DNA from: Lolium rigidum
Taxonomy: Eukaryota > Streptophyta > Magnoliopsida > Poales > Poaceae
Direction: 5' to 3'
Length of the DNA stretch: 64,000 nucleotides
Assembly (NCBI RefSeq): GCF_022539505.1
Contig: NC_061508.1
Coordinates: 32,916,256-32,980,255 of the forward strand
Below the pieces are notes generated by a model. The model saw only the letters and a program-made list of their open reading frames with translations. It ran no database searches and had not been told where the DNA came from. Numbering within the stretch: position 1 is the first letter of the stretch; each line of letters opens with the position of its first letter. The position numbers and the translations under genes were made by a program. Below, piece after piece: positions 45,061 to 56,787 of this stretch.

Positions 45061-48000
45061 TATTAGGCGTCAATCGGTGGTGTCCGTACGTCTGAAAGCC
45101 GCTTCGTACGTCTAAAAAAACACCCCGCACGAAAAAACCAGCTTTGGATCGTGAAAAAACCGTGAGATCGTGCTCCGTACGTACGTAGTCGATCCTGACT
45201 CCTGATTCCGTGTTAGTTCCAGTCTTAAAGGAGATCAAAACGGATCACACCTGTCTCCTCCCATATATAGCCAGGGAAGCTGCCTTCTCATGACATCGTA
45301 TCGAATCAAATACAATTGAACAACCACGTCCGCCGCCGCGATTGCCAACAGAAAACCCCACCATAGGAGCCGTCATCGGAAGTCGAAGAAGAGCTTCTAC
45401 ACCGCCGTGTCCGTGCTTCGGATGCGCTAGCTGTCGCCTCGACTTCGAACAACTCTTCGACATGTTCTGTGAAGGCCGCAAAGGATTAGGACAAGATCGA
45501 TCGTCACCAATCCCATGCGCCAGGCCAAGCCTTCGTCGAGTACGGCGATGACACACCCCCGACGTGGAAGGTGGAATAGCAAACTCTCAGTCTAATGCCT
45601 GGCGGGTGGCGGCGGAAATACATGACGAGGCGGGGCAAAAACCAGGTGACGGGCTGTCGAAGAACTGAATGGGTGCAGCGGCGGCCATGATCTCTTGCCG
45701 TCTTGCGACGGCTCCGCTCCTGGGGTCTCTGCCTACAGACCAATAATCTATGGAGAATTCATGGATGTTATATACATCGTTCTATTCGTGGGTCCGACCC
45801 GATTTTGTGGAAACAAAAATAAGGTGACTCTCATGATAAGCCAATGGTTCCAGCTGACGCCGGAGATGGTGGCGAGGCAGGTTTCTTCGATAGGTAAAAT
45901 CATCAAAAGAAATTACAAAGTGCATGTTTCTTTTTGTCACATCATAGTGCAAGACATTACGAAGTTCAATGGAGATGATCAATATTTAGCAGATTGTTCG
46001 ACAATAGAGTGGTCTGGAGTAGAGTAGAATCACAAAAGAAACCAAACGTAAAAAATTGGACATCGGACTTGACCTAGCTTTACAAATAGAACACATGTTG
46101 AAGTATCTACATATCACTTTATTATTCACTTCATCAGCCCATGACTCGAACACGATACCAATGTTGTGAAAAGACTTGACATTCACAACATCGGCTACAA
46201 ATTAGCAAATATTAGATTTGATTTTTCTTTATGCCGTAGCAACGCACGGGCATTTAGCTATATGATCTACATCAGCAAGACACATATATTCACATATTAT
46301 GCACAACTATGCTGAGGCCACTCTTGCCTCAGTTTCGATGTCCGCAGCGGAGAACGATCAACGGCTGACTCTCCGCAGGGGCCCAAGGGCAAGCTCCGGA
46401 CAGGTGTGCTCTACGGGCTCGTCGGTTCGGAGGTGTCTCCTCCCCGTCTACGAGTTTCATTTGGAACAGCCGCGCGTCGCCCCGCGTGAAGTTCTTTGTG
46501 TGGCTGCTGGTGCAGTCCAGGATCCACACGTGCGACATCCTCCTCCGCAATACCATCATCGCCGCTGATGGTGCCGGCTGTCCTCTCTGCGCCACGAAGC
46601 TCGAGACTTTGTGTCATATGGCCCTCCACTGCCCCGTGGTCGCTCCGTTCTGGGAGTCACTTGGCGTCTTGATCCCACGCGACGCATGACGTCCATGGCT
46701 TTCACCTCCTCCAGATGCCCAGCAAGGTCGCAAACAAGACTGCCCTGGCCTTTTCCCTTCTTTGTTGCTGGCATATTTGGAAGCAGCAGACTGCCGCTGT
46801 TTTTAGCGCAGCCCGCCCGCTGCTGCCGCTCCTCCGCAAGATGTGCCGGGATGACGCCGCTCTCTGGTGTGGCCGGTCATGTCTGTGTCGATGCCTGGCT
46901 CAACCTCCGTGCCTCGCGCCTGTAATCTCTACGGTGTCACATTAAATAAAGTAGACATCCTTTCATATGTTTATAACATCGATTTCGATAATATATTAGT
47001 TTGCTCCGTGGGTCGATTGAATTAAAATAGTGCATGTCCTTATATTTACTCTGAACTACAGCCGAAAGAGGCATTTTGTCATACATCCTGCATGTGTTCA
47101 TACTTCATACAAAAGGAGGCAACAAACGGCAAAATTATACCAATCCATGAAGTCCGAGGGAACATGTGCCACCACTGGTGGTTTCTCGGTGGTCTAGCCT
47201 TCGCCATTGGTTGCACCATTAGATGGTACACGACAGATTGCTACTCCATCTGCAGCATGATATGTATGGCCGCCGCTGTCGCTCCTCCGCAAGATGTTCC
47301 GGGATGACGCCGCTCTCTGGTGTGGCCGGTCATGTCTGTGTCGATGCGTGGCTCAACCTCCGTGCCTCACGCCTGTAATCTCTACGGTGTCACATTAAAT
47401 AAAGTAGACATCCTTTCATATGTTTATAACATCGATTTCGATGATATATTAGTTTGCTCCGTGGGTCGATTGAATTAAAATAGTGCATGTCCTTATATTT
47501 ACTCTGAACTACAGCCGAAAGAGGCATTTTGTCATACATCCTGCATGTGTTCATACTTCATACAACGGGAGGCAACAAACGGCAAAATCATACCAATCCA
47601 TGAAGTCCGAGGGAAGATGTGCCACCACTGGCGGTTTCTCGGTGGTCTAGCCTTCGCCATTGGTTGCACCATTAGATGGTACACGACAGATTGCTACTCC
47701 ATCTGCAGCATGATATGGATGGAAACAGAGAATTACTTGCAATTTGCAATTTATTCATCTAGCACAGAAAAGCTGAATCGAACCCATGTAATCACCACGC
47801 GCGCGCCTACATTAGTACCAACAGCCTCACAGATCACCATCGTGCCATTGGCCAAGGACTACAGCCAAGGATGAAAGCAGGGCATCCGCCTCCAGCTGCC
47901 CTCCTGTATGTGTAAGCTCAATACGTGCTACACTGATTTCAGCTTGGGATTCTGTTTTTATACCAGCGAAACCAGCATCTTGAAGGTCGACGAATACACA

Positions 48001-48721
48001 TGTGCTCCGCCGGAATTTTATTTCTTTCACATGGTCGATGCTCTCAGCACGATCAACCAATTCCCAGCACCGCAGCTAGCCGCCCATGCTTCGTGTTGTA
48101 GATGGCGATTTCCCCGGCCAGTGCAGCGGATCAAGGGCTCGCAACCCTGCTGCAGTGCTACTGCTTGTGCGCAGGTGCCTGACGGAGGCAGGGGATCCCT
48201 CTGCAGGTTGGTCGTTGATCTCCTTGATTCTCGCTTGGACGCCATCAACGGAATCTGCAGCGCAGGACAAATTCCCAATCGGAGATTGGGTTCGTGCGAG
48301 ATCGTGGTGGCTTGGATGAGGGTGAGCTCCTGCGGAGACGGATGGAGCGAGACACGGGGGCAGGGAACCGGCTGTCCGCCGCCGCCATTGCCGCTATATA
48401 TGCCATGCGAGGTCCTGGGTAGCCGCACCGGAAATCTCTCACGATCCCAGTACGATATGCGATCCCGTACGCAGCACAGATTCACAGGTGGGATTGGTTC
48501 TTATACATGCACGCGGGGCTCCTCCTCCTCCTAGTCGTATCAGGTCAGACACGTTTATTCTTGGACTTCTGGTCCCGTACGCTCGTACGTGCCATGTTTG
48601 AAACCAAGCCGGTCTTTTTGGGATTAGGTAACGACGGACGATGGACGATGGACGAAAATTAACTTGAACGGACCAAATCGTGGAAACGCTTCTCCCTTTA
48701 TTATTAGGTATATATATATAG
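45061..48721. repeat. Tandem array unit 2 (3661 bp)
   Basis: A second full copy with the same order of parts. Differences include GTGCTTCGG where unit 1 has GTGCTCCGG, AATAGCAAAC for AATAGAAAAC, GCTCCGCTCC for GCTCCGCGCC, and two one-base deletions. Because the differences are scattered, the copy is not a simple assembly echo of unit 1. Confidence 0.9.
46352..46950 (+). pseudogene. LINE C-terminal fragment in array unit 2
   Basis: Same content as the unit 1 fragment: KFFVWLLVQSRIHTCDILLR and CPLCATKLETLCHMALHCPV, then LLCCWHIWKQQTAAVFSAAR in another frame. It is duplicated with the array rather than inserted separately. Confidence 0.65.
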
Positions 48722-49540
48722 TATTAGGCGTCAATCGGTGGTGTCCGTACGTCTGAAAGCCGCTTCGTACGTCTAAAAAAACACCCCGCACGAAAAAAAC
48801 CAGCTTTGGATCGTGAAAAAACCGTGAGATCGTGCTCCGTACGTACGTAGTCGATCCTGACTCCTGATTCCGTGTTAGTTCCAGTCTTAAAGGAGATCAA
48901 AACGGATCACACCTGTCTCCTCCCATATATAGCCAGGGAAGCTGCCTTCTCATGACATCGTATCGAATCAAATACAATTGAACAACCACGTCCGCCGCCG
49001 CGATTGCCAACAGAAAACCCCACCATAGGAGCCGTCATCGGAAGTCGAAGAAGAGCTTCTACACCGCCGTGTCCGTGCTTCGGATGCGCTAGCTGTCGCC
49101 TCGACTTCGAACAACTCTTCGACATGTTCTGTGAAGGCCGCAAAGGATTAGGACAAGATCGATCGTCACCAATCCCATGCGCCAGGCCAAGCCTTCGTCG
49201 AGTACGGCGATGACACACCCCCGACGTGGAAGGTGGAATAGCAAACTCTCAGTCTAATGCCTGGCGGGTGGCGGCGGAAATACATGACGAGGCGGGGCAA
49301 AAACTAGGTGACGGGCTGTCGAAGAACTGAATGGGTGCAGCGGCGGCCATGATCTCTTGCCGTCTTGCGACGGCTCCGCGCCTGGGGTCTCTGCCTACAG
49401 ACCAATAATCTATGGAGAATTCATGGATGTTATATACATCGTTCTATTCGTGGGTCCGACCCGATTTTGTGGAAACAAAAATAAGGTGACTCTCATGATA
49501 AGCCAATGGTTCCAGCTGACGCCGGAGATGGTGGCGAGGC
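48722..49540. repeat. Tandem array unit 3, truncated (about 820 bp)
   Basis: The third copy starts with TATTAGGCGTCAATCGG and matches the first 820 bp of the unit. It breaks off after GGTGGCGAGGC, where units 1 and 2 continue AGGTTTCTTCG and unit 3 continues TGGACTGCGAG. It shares GTGCTTCGG and AATAGCAAAC with unit 2 but GCTCCGCGCC with unit 1, and has its own change (AAAACTAGGTG). Confidence 0.85.
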
Positions 49541-50240
49541 TGGACTGCGAGTACTCCGGAACGCCGGTTTGGTGTGTGGATTGAACAAACCAGAATTAGT
49601 GAACTTGCATGCAATGTAATAGTCGGTAAACTGAGCATCTGGGATGGATTGATTGACCACAAGTGGAAGTGAAGAGAAGAAACGTGAGATCGGAGGAACA
49701 CCAGGAATAAATGGACATGCTTCATCTGTACTATGGGGTTGTGACAGTACAAAGGGAATAAAAGAAGTTCATGAATTCAAAAGTTCGTGAATTAACGTGG
49801 CAATAGTAGCGTGAAATCAGCTTCATGGTGGTACGTAATATAATCCACGATTGCTTATGGTTATTCAGTATGTTATTTGCAAAGGAGAAACATGGAGCGA
49901 GAGAGAAAAAAATACTAGACATGTTCACGACATAGAATAATTGTTAAATCAATTTTTTATTTCCAAAGATCAGGCTAAAACGCTGCTGGTTTTCAGTGGG
50001 GGAAATTTATGTACAGATGTCGTTGGAAACAAAAGATATCCGGCGGCGAATTGAACAAGAATCAAAAGTTGAGCTTATCACGCTGTGAGGGGCTGCCTCT
50101 ACACCGTCAATCATGGTGAACAACCGATTTAGATTTAGTATTTGTCACAATCAGTGTCATGCTATGGTATAATTTTGCCGTCAAACACTTCCAATTATCT
50201 ACAAATTCGTACTGGGGAGGGAACAACTTTATGACTAATC
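49541..50240. other. Right flank of the array, no gene recognised
   Basis: AT-rich sequence that may be the ancestral continuation of the array unit. The frames at 49444-49752 and 49731-49928 have no motif. Confidence 0.35.
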
Positions 50241-50267
50241 CGCTGCAACGCGCGGGCATTGTGCTAG
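50241..50267 (+). other. Possible Helitron 3' terminus
   Basis: CGCTGCAACGCGCGGGCATT is followed by GTGCTAG and T. A short CCGC...GCGG hairpin (from 50240) lies about ten bases before CTAG, and the next base is T, as expected for a Helitron ending in CTRR before T. Similar GCAACGC(A/G)CGGGCATT words occur in both full array units (about 42580, 46240) without the CTRR end. No 5' terminus was paired with it. Confidence 0.35.
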
Positions 50268-50360
50268 TATAATATCTATATCTGTACTATAATACTAAAG
50301 TTGGTACGTGTAAGGATCTAATTAGTTTTGTTGCTCAGTCAGACATTAGGTTCGAATTAC

Positions 50361-51043
50361 GGGGTGTGCTCCGGTGTCCCCCCCTAAGCTCCACGTTTTC
50401 GAAAAGTTGGAGCTGCTCCAAAAAAAAAATTTGGAATCTGTGGAGTTACTCCAGCTTTTGGTACAAATATATGGAGTTGATTCCGTGGAACAGAAAAATA
50501 CGGAGTAGCTGTTTATTTACATCCCACTGCCACCGATAGGTGAGCAAAACGTTACACTTGTCTTATCTTTCTCCCCTCGCCCAGAATCTTCCCCGATTTG
50601 ACTTCACCGCGACGTGATTCACGCCTGCTGCCACCGAATCGAGGCCGCCGGTGAACGAATCAATGTACCTCCAGCCAGATCCTGATGGCAAGATCCTGAC
50701 GGCTGCGGCAACAAGCTACAACTCGATTTGCACGGTACATTGATTCGTTCGCCGGCGGCCTCGATTCGGTGGCAGCAGGCGTGAATCGCCTCGTGGTGAA
50801 GTTAAATCGGGAAAGAGTCTGGGCGAGGAGGGAGAGAAATATAAGACGTGTGTAACGTTTTGGTCACTTATTGGTGGCAGTAGGATGTAAATAAACAACT
50901 GCTCCGCATTTTCTGTTCCACGGAATCAACTCCATATATTTGTACCAAAAGCTGGAGTAACTCCACAGATCCAAAAAAAAAGCTGGAGCAGCTCCAACTT
51001 TTCGAAAACGTGGAGCTTAGGGGGGGACACCGGAGCACTCACC
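50361..51043. mobile_element. Fold-back Mutator-type element, 683 bp
   Basis: The two halves are near-complete inverted copies of each other: GTGCTCCGGTGTCCCCCC at the left matches the inverted right end, and the pairing continues through GGAGCTGCTCC, GTTGATTCCGTGGAACAG, AATCGAGGCCGCCGG and other blocks to a short central loop near 50680-50720. TCGAATTAC flanks both sides (50352-50360, 51044-51052), a perfect 9-bp target duplication. It has no coding capacity, and the transcript of either strand would fold into one long hairpin. Confidence 0.85.
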
Positions 51044-51052
51044 TCGAATTAC

Positions 51053-51555
51053 AGGAAGAAGGAATCACAGAATTCCAGAGGAAGAGGATGAACCCGTTTG
51101 GCACGCCAGCCGCTAGCCTATCCTCGTCTTCCAGGCCGAGGCCGTCCGTTCTGTTCCAAGCCATCCTTCTTCGTAGGCCCAACAACCCAAGCATCGAGTA
51201 GGATGGTCACTGACGATCTCCCCCCCGCTGAAATTTCGGCTTGCACACGGTTGATGTAGTATTCGTGGTTGTACCTTCAGTTATAGCTTATCGATCTTCA
51301 CACTGCCATAGAACTCCTCATGGGAACCAATACTGCTCTGAAACTGCAAACCCAGCAGTCCACGTCCAACTAATGCCTTTGGACTGGAAAAAACAGGAAC
51401 CAATACCCCAATATGGGACAGCTGGATAACCATGGAAATATCCATTGCATGAGAAGGTAAGCTCTCTGAATGAAATAATCAGTGAGGCTCATGCTATCGT
51501 AACCATCAAGCACCAGCTGAGGTCCAGCTCCATCTCAAAAGAATGCCAGACATAT
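51053..51555. other. Intergenic DNA between two DNA elements
   Basis: Short open frames (51010-51648) without motifs. Nothing is recognised. Confidence 0.3.
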
Positions 51556-52988
51556 GGGCATCTCCAATGCGGGGACCCAAACGGACGTCGGCGACCAATA
51601 AAACTACCACGTGGTTCGTATTTCCTGGGCGGCGCTGCGCCAAGGTAGGTCTCGACGGGACAACAATGGCGGGTGGGAGAACGCGCGAGAAAGTTCCCGC
51701 GTGCACAAGGGTCCCGCGCGCGCGAAAAGGACTAGGGCGTGCGCTCGCGCCCAAGTTTCCCGGCAAGGCCGCCGGCTACAAAAGACGACGCGCGCGGCCT
51801 CGCAGACCTCACCCGCTCCGCCGTCCTCTCCCCTCTACCTTCCCCGACACCCTCTCCTCCTCCAACGCCATGCCGCGCACCCTGCAGACCACGTGGGCCA
51901 AGCTCTCCCTCGCCGCAAGCGCTAGGTTTCCGCGGACGGAGGAGGAGGAGGAGCGGCAGGACGCGCGGTGGGTCGCCGACGACGAGGCGATCCGCGTCGC
52001 GACCGAGGGGGCAGCGAAGAAGGTAGATGACACGGAGCTGGTGGAGGGGCCGCAGACGGCTGGTATGAGGCCTACGACGGCTGGTACGAGGCCACGGAGG
52101 AGGGGCCGGACCCCGCCGCCGAGGAGGAGGCGGATGCCGTTGCGGACACCGACGGGGAGGAGGCCGTCCACGACCGCGAGATAGAGAAGCTCAACGTCGC
52201 CATCGAGGAGCATCTCACCGAGCTCACGCGCGAGACGAGGGAGCACGAGGCCTCCGTCCGGACCGGCCACCGCCGTTTAGGTGACCTCATCGGCCGGAAG
52301 AACGAGCCGCTCAGCAAGCTGCCCGCCGCCTCCTCCAGCTACCCCCCGCACGACCGGCGCACCCACGAGGAGGCTGGGGAGGCGAAGCTCGGCCGCCAAG
52401 AGCGTCGGCGTCGCCAACATGCGAACCACGAGGCCCGGGACGCCGGCCGCGTCCGCCTCGAGGCAGAGGACGTGGTGGAACGCGCCGAGCGTGTTGTGTG
52501 GGAGCTCGGGTCGTGGGGGAAGCGGCCGTGACGCCGCAGGAGGCGGAGCGCGAGCGTGTCGAAGCTGAGAGGAGGGCCAGGAGGAGGGCGGACGCGAAGG
52601 AACGCCGGCGGCCGGCGGCCGCCGGGCCACCCAGCTGGTAAAGCTGGAGTGAAATCCTCACGCGTATAGGCCACCTGCATCGAGTGAAATCCACGGCCGC
52701 GGCGGTGAGTCGCCGGCGAGTCGATAGCTAGGCTAGTAGTAGGTAGTATTAAAAAAATGTAATATGTCTAATTTTAATGAAAAATGAAGTTATCTCTCTA
52801 TGATACGCGGCCTAGGGACGCGAGCGGCCAGCGCTCTGCGTCCAAACGAGGACCAGATTTGAGTCGGGTTTGGGTCGTCCCGGATGCCGCGACCATCCGT
52901 TTTAGGGATGGGTCTGCGCACTGGCCGCGTTTTTGTCCGGTTTAACCTATCCAGAGGCACGGGATGGGTACCGGCGTTGGAGATGGCC
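51556..52988. mobile_element. Harbinger-like element carrying a captured gene, 1.43 kb
   Basis: The left end GGGCATCTCCAATGC and the inverted right end GGCCATCTCCAACGC match at 13 of 15 bases. The flanking triplets are TAT on the left and TAA on the right, so the target duplication is at best decayed. The GC-rich interior contrasts with the flanks and contains a frameshifted coding sequence. Confidence 0.5.
51870..52531 (+). pseudogene. Captured charged coding sequence, frameshifted
   Basis: An ATG at 51870 starts MPRTLQTTWAKLSLAASARF and EEEEERQDARWVADDEAIRV. Near 52055 the frame must change, after which a clean reading without a Met follows: DGWYEAYDGWYEATEEGPDP, AVHDREIEKLNVAIEEHLTE, LGDLIGRKNEPLSKLP and LEAEDVVERAERVVWELGSW, ending at TGA 52529-52531. 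The DGWYEA repeat at the frame change suggests that slippage in a short duplication caused the break. The coding sequence is strongly acidic and helical. I recognise no domain. Confidence 0.4.
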
Positions 52989-55900
52989 TAAGGGATGCAT
53001 CTCGTTAATACCCACTGGTTCACCACTTGCATCGCATCCTTCCATGAGCTTAGTCTTGTGGGATAAAATTTGTAAGCCTGAAGCATGGCAGCACATGCAC
53101 TTGGTTGTCCTTCTTCAAGTCTGAAGCATAACAACACATCCACAAAATACCTTGATGCCACACAAGCTGATTCATCAGGACATGGCAGCCCCTTACAGTG
53201 TACATATTGTAACATAGCAGAGGTGAGTAAGGTTCCCACTTGAAAAATGGTGATGCAGAATAGCAGAAAGAGCAAACAGGTACATCAGAGCAGCGAACAT
53301 GTCCTTGTGAGCTGCTCAAGTTGCAAACAGACCGTTCTCATGCCAACATCAGTGAGTGTAGGTGAACGACGTCCAAGCAGAAGACGCATTTTTCCAAGCA
53401 ATGTTCCAGTAGCACATAGCTCCTGTTTTTGAGCTGCAGGAGTAGACCAAACGATTTTCAGGCAAGTTTCAGTCATGTCGCAGCCAAACAAAGCTTCAAC
53501 TGCATAATCATGACCAAACAGCAACAACTCTAGCCAAGACTGAAACCATGCATATTCAGTCACGTCCAGGGAGAACCCCGTGTATGAGGTGGTGGCCAAG
53601 GTTGCAATTTAGTTGTGTCCCTTGGTAGAAGCAACGCATTGGTAGTATAGAATTTCTCGTCAGATAAGAGCCTTCCATTGGCACCAAGCTTCCAACTAAA
53701 TGCTCCATTAGGTAGAAGGCATAGCTGCAGATGTTCCCCTTGCCAGCAAAACTTGGGTTCTGAAGAAGGGGCATGAGGACAAACCCCTTCTGAATGGTAC
53801 TGGAACGATAGCCAAGGCAGTGGCCGTATTACCAACCTTGCTGCTTGATCTTCAATTTCAGATCGTCTTTGGTAACTGGACAATCAAGGTCTCTTCAGAG
53901 TACAAAATTTGTAACCAAATAAGGTAATTGCTCCCTCTGTTCACATTTTTCCTGCCTGGCCAATATTGTCCGGAATTGGATGCATTTGAACTTTGAAGGA
54001 TGCCCAAGGTAAACTGGAGCCTCAACACACATATCAATCGAGCATTGTATCCAAGACATGTGGGGCTGCACTGCTTCAAGCACCTGCGGAGCCTCAACAC
54101 ATGAGTGTCTTCGTTGCCGGTGCAGTCGTCGAGGCCCATCGTCGAGATAGTGGAGGGCATCACGGGGCAGGGATCCTTCTCGTGTGTTGCGGTCGCAGTC
54201 GGGACAGTGGGCGGCGTAGAGTCTACCGGCGCGACAGTGGCAGCGCGGGTGGCAGTCTGACTCTGCGCACGGCTTGTGCATTCAGACAAACAGGTCGTGT
54301 GCGCCGAAGCAGCAAGGTCAGCAGCGTTGATGTCGACTACATCATAGATGGCGTCAAGCCCCGTAGAGACCGAGAGGTTGGCGGAGACATCACTCGTAGC
54401 AGGGAATGGTGCCGCGCCGACGAGATAGTCCTAGGGCTCCTAGAGAGAGGTCGTCCTTTGTGATGTCGCTCGAAGCAGACGCGACGGGTGGTCCTATTCA
54501 ACGCATTTTACGCCCCTAAGCTGGTCAACGTCCGAAGGAGACGCGCGTATGGACAGGCCCACCACGCTTGCATCATCTGCAACTATATCGTCTCCACGTC
54601 CGATCCCGGCTTAGTTTTTGTTGTCGCTTCCGCTACTCGCCTTGGTTCCCCTGCCGCCAGCAGCAACCGCCTGCTCCCGCCTCCCGCAGCCAGCAGCTAT
54701 CGCCACCTCGCTGCCCCATCCTGCTCGAGCCACGGCCACTGCCGGTCCACCGCCGCCCCAACCTTCCCTCTAAGTTCTTCCATCTTCTCTACCTCCGGTG
54801 AGGGTTTTTAGGGAAAATGGGTACCGGTGGTTCTGTCGATTGGTCACACAAACAAGATATCTGGTGTATATTGATGGAGGGCAAAGTCGCTGGAACAATT
54901 AGGGTTACAACGATTCTGCTATAAAAAATAGTGGCTTCCCTTCCCAGCGGATCCTCCTAACCTTTATATAGTATATAGGCTAGGTCTCGGTGGCCAACTC
55001 GGACCGATTACAATTTACAATATCGGTTTCCCTTAACGGGCTATAAGTTTGCCTATTTTATCTAGTTCCTGGGATTCTGATACTTCTGGTCTTCATGGGC
55101 TTCGCATACTTTTTCTTGGATTCATACCGGGGATAGCCAATCTTGAGGATCTAATTCGATATCCCCATGTCAATCGCTATGTATCACCTTCTCCCTCTCC
55201 AGGCGGGGTGATACTAGCATGGTCGACCGGCCCGTTGCGTCGGACGGGGTACGCATTAACCCGCTAACTATCGTAACGAGCATCAAATAGGAATTGACAG
55301 ACGCGCCACGAGTGGTGGTCACGGAGCGGAGTTTCTTCTCGGGTGGTGTGGTCACGGGCGGTGACTCAAGGATTCCGTTGATAGGATTGGCACTACTCGT
55401 TGGCGAGTGCCTATCCTCACCTTCCAGGTTGTGGCCGTCCGTTCCGTTTCAGGCCAGCCCTCTTCATAGCCGCAAATCCGACAATTTCTATATGCCGCTC
55501 GCTGCGGCGTTGCCCTCCTTACAGTCGCAACTAATATATGGGCTTGGCCCAGTTGTCTTGTGGCTTACACTTCTCCGTTATTTCCATGATTCCATCGCTA
55601 GTTGGTTACTCAGGCGCGATCTCTAATATGCTGACCAGGTCGGCACCTGCACCGTGCTGCACACCGCCACGCACGGTGTGGGCCGGCCCGGTTAGGTTTT
55701 TTTCTTGTTTCTTTCTCTTATTTTCTTTTCTTTTATGTTTTCTTTTTTTGTGTTTCTTTTTTGTTATTTTCTTGTTTTTTCTGTTTAAAAATAATTTTCG
55801 AATTTTTTCAATTTGAAATCCGTACGAATTTTGAAATTTAAACAATTTTAAAATTTAAACATATTTTTCCAAAATTCGAACGATTTCCATTTTTTGAACA

Positions 55901-56787
55901 AATTTTGAATTTTGAACGGTTTCCAATTTTGACCAATATTTAAACTATAATTTAAAAAAATTATAAACAAAAATTTTGAACAAATTTTGAAAACTAAAAA
56001 AAGAAACTAAAAAACTTTAGTTTTTGAAAACAACACTATAAACAGAAAAAGGAAAAAAATAAAAATAGGGTTTACCTGATGGGCCGCAGCCCAATTAAGT
56101 ACCGTTGGGTCAAAGGGGTGTGCGAAACCGGTACCTGCCGACCCGGTCGGCATATAGCAGCTCCCTTCTTTAGGGTTTCCTACCCGCACATCTTTGGCTG
56201 GTTCTCTTTGTCGCCCGCCCCGGTGTCACTATTTTTGTGTTAATTTAGATCGTTTCTGCCACTGGTTTATAGTCTAAGGTCTTCTATCTGGTTTTCTTTT
56301 TGATTTTTTTCTTTATTTTTTCCTCTTTGTTTTTGTTCATGGGCTCAAAGACATATACGTCCGCGAATTCAGAAAATTTTCACCGAAAAATATATGTTCA
56401 CGGATTCACACAAAAATTCATAGGATGCAGAAAATGTTAACTTGTTTCAAAAAATGTTCATTGGTTCGACACATTGTTTGTGGTGGTTCGAAAAAATGTT
56501 CACAAGATTTCAAAACAAATGTTCACATCAATTCGAAATAACGGTCATGGTGTCCAATACAAGTTTAAAAGTTGTTAATGATATAAAATACCTTCAGGAA
56601 TTCGAATAAATGTTCATGAGACTCGGGATAAAATTTTACTGCATTCGGAAATGGTCAAGGTGGTTCAAAAATTTGGTCAAAGTGTTCAAGAAATGCCTCT
56701 TTTTCATATTTTAATTTTTCACACGCAGTTTGAATTAATGTTTACTCATTTTTTTTATAAAGTTGCTCATATTTTTTTATACATAGG
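52989..56787. other. Intergenic region with no recognised gene
   Basis: Several mid-size frames exist on the minus strand (53050-53319, 53285-53599, 53560-53883, 53858-54289) and one on the plus strand (54488-54811), but none has a known motif and adjacent ones overlap in different frames. They may be the decayed remains of a transcribed locus. The stretch 55690-56050 is very AT-rich with repeated AAATTTTGAA-like words. I found no transposon ends. Confidence 0.3.

Noticed and set aside
53858..54289. Cys-containing minus-strand frame (CLKQCSPTCLGYNARL) as a receptor-like extracellular domain.
   Set aside because: No consistent cysteine spacing, and neighbouring frames are incompatible.
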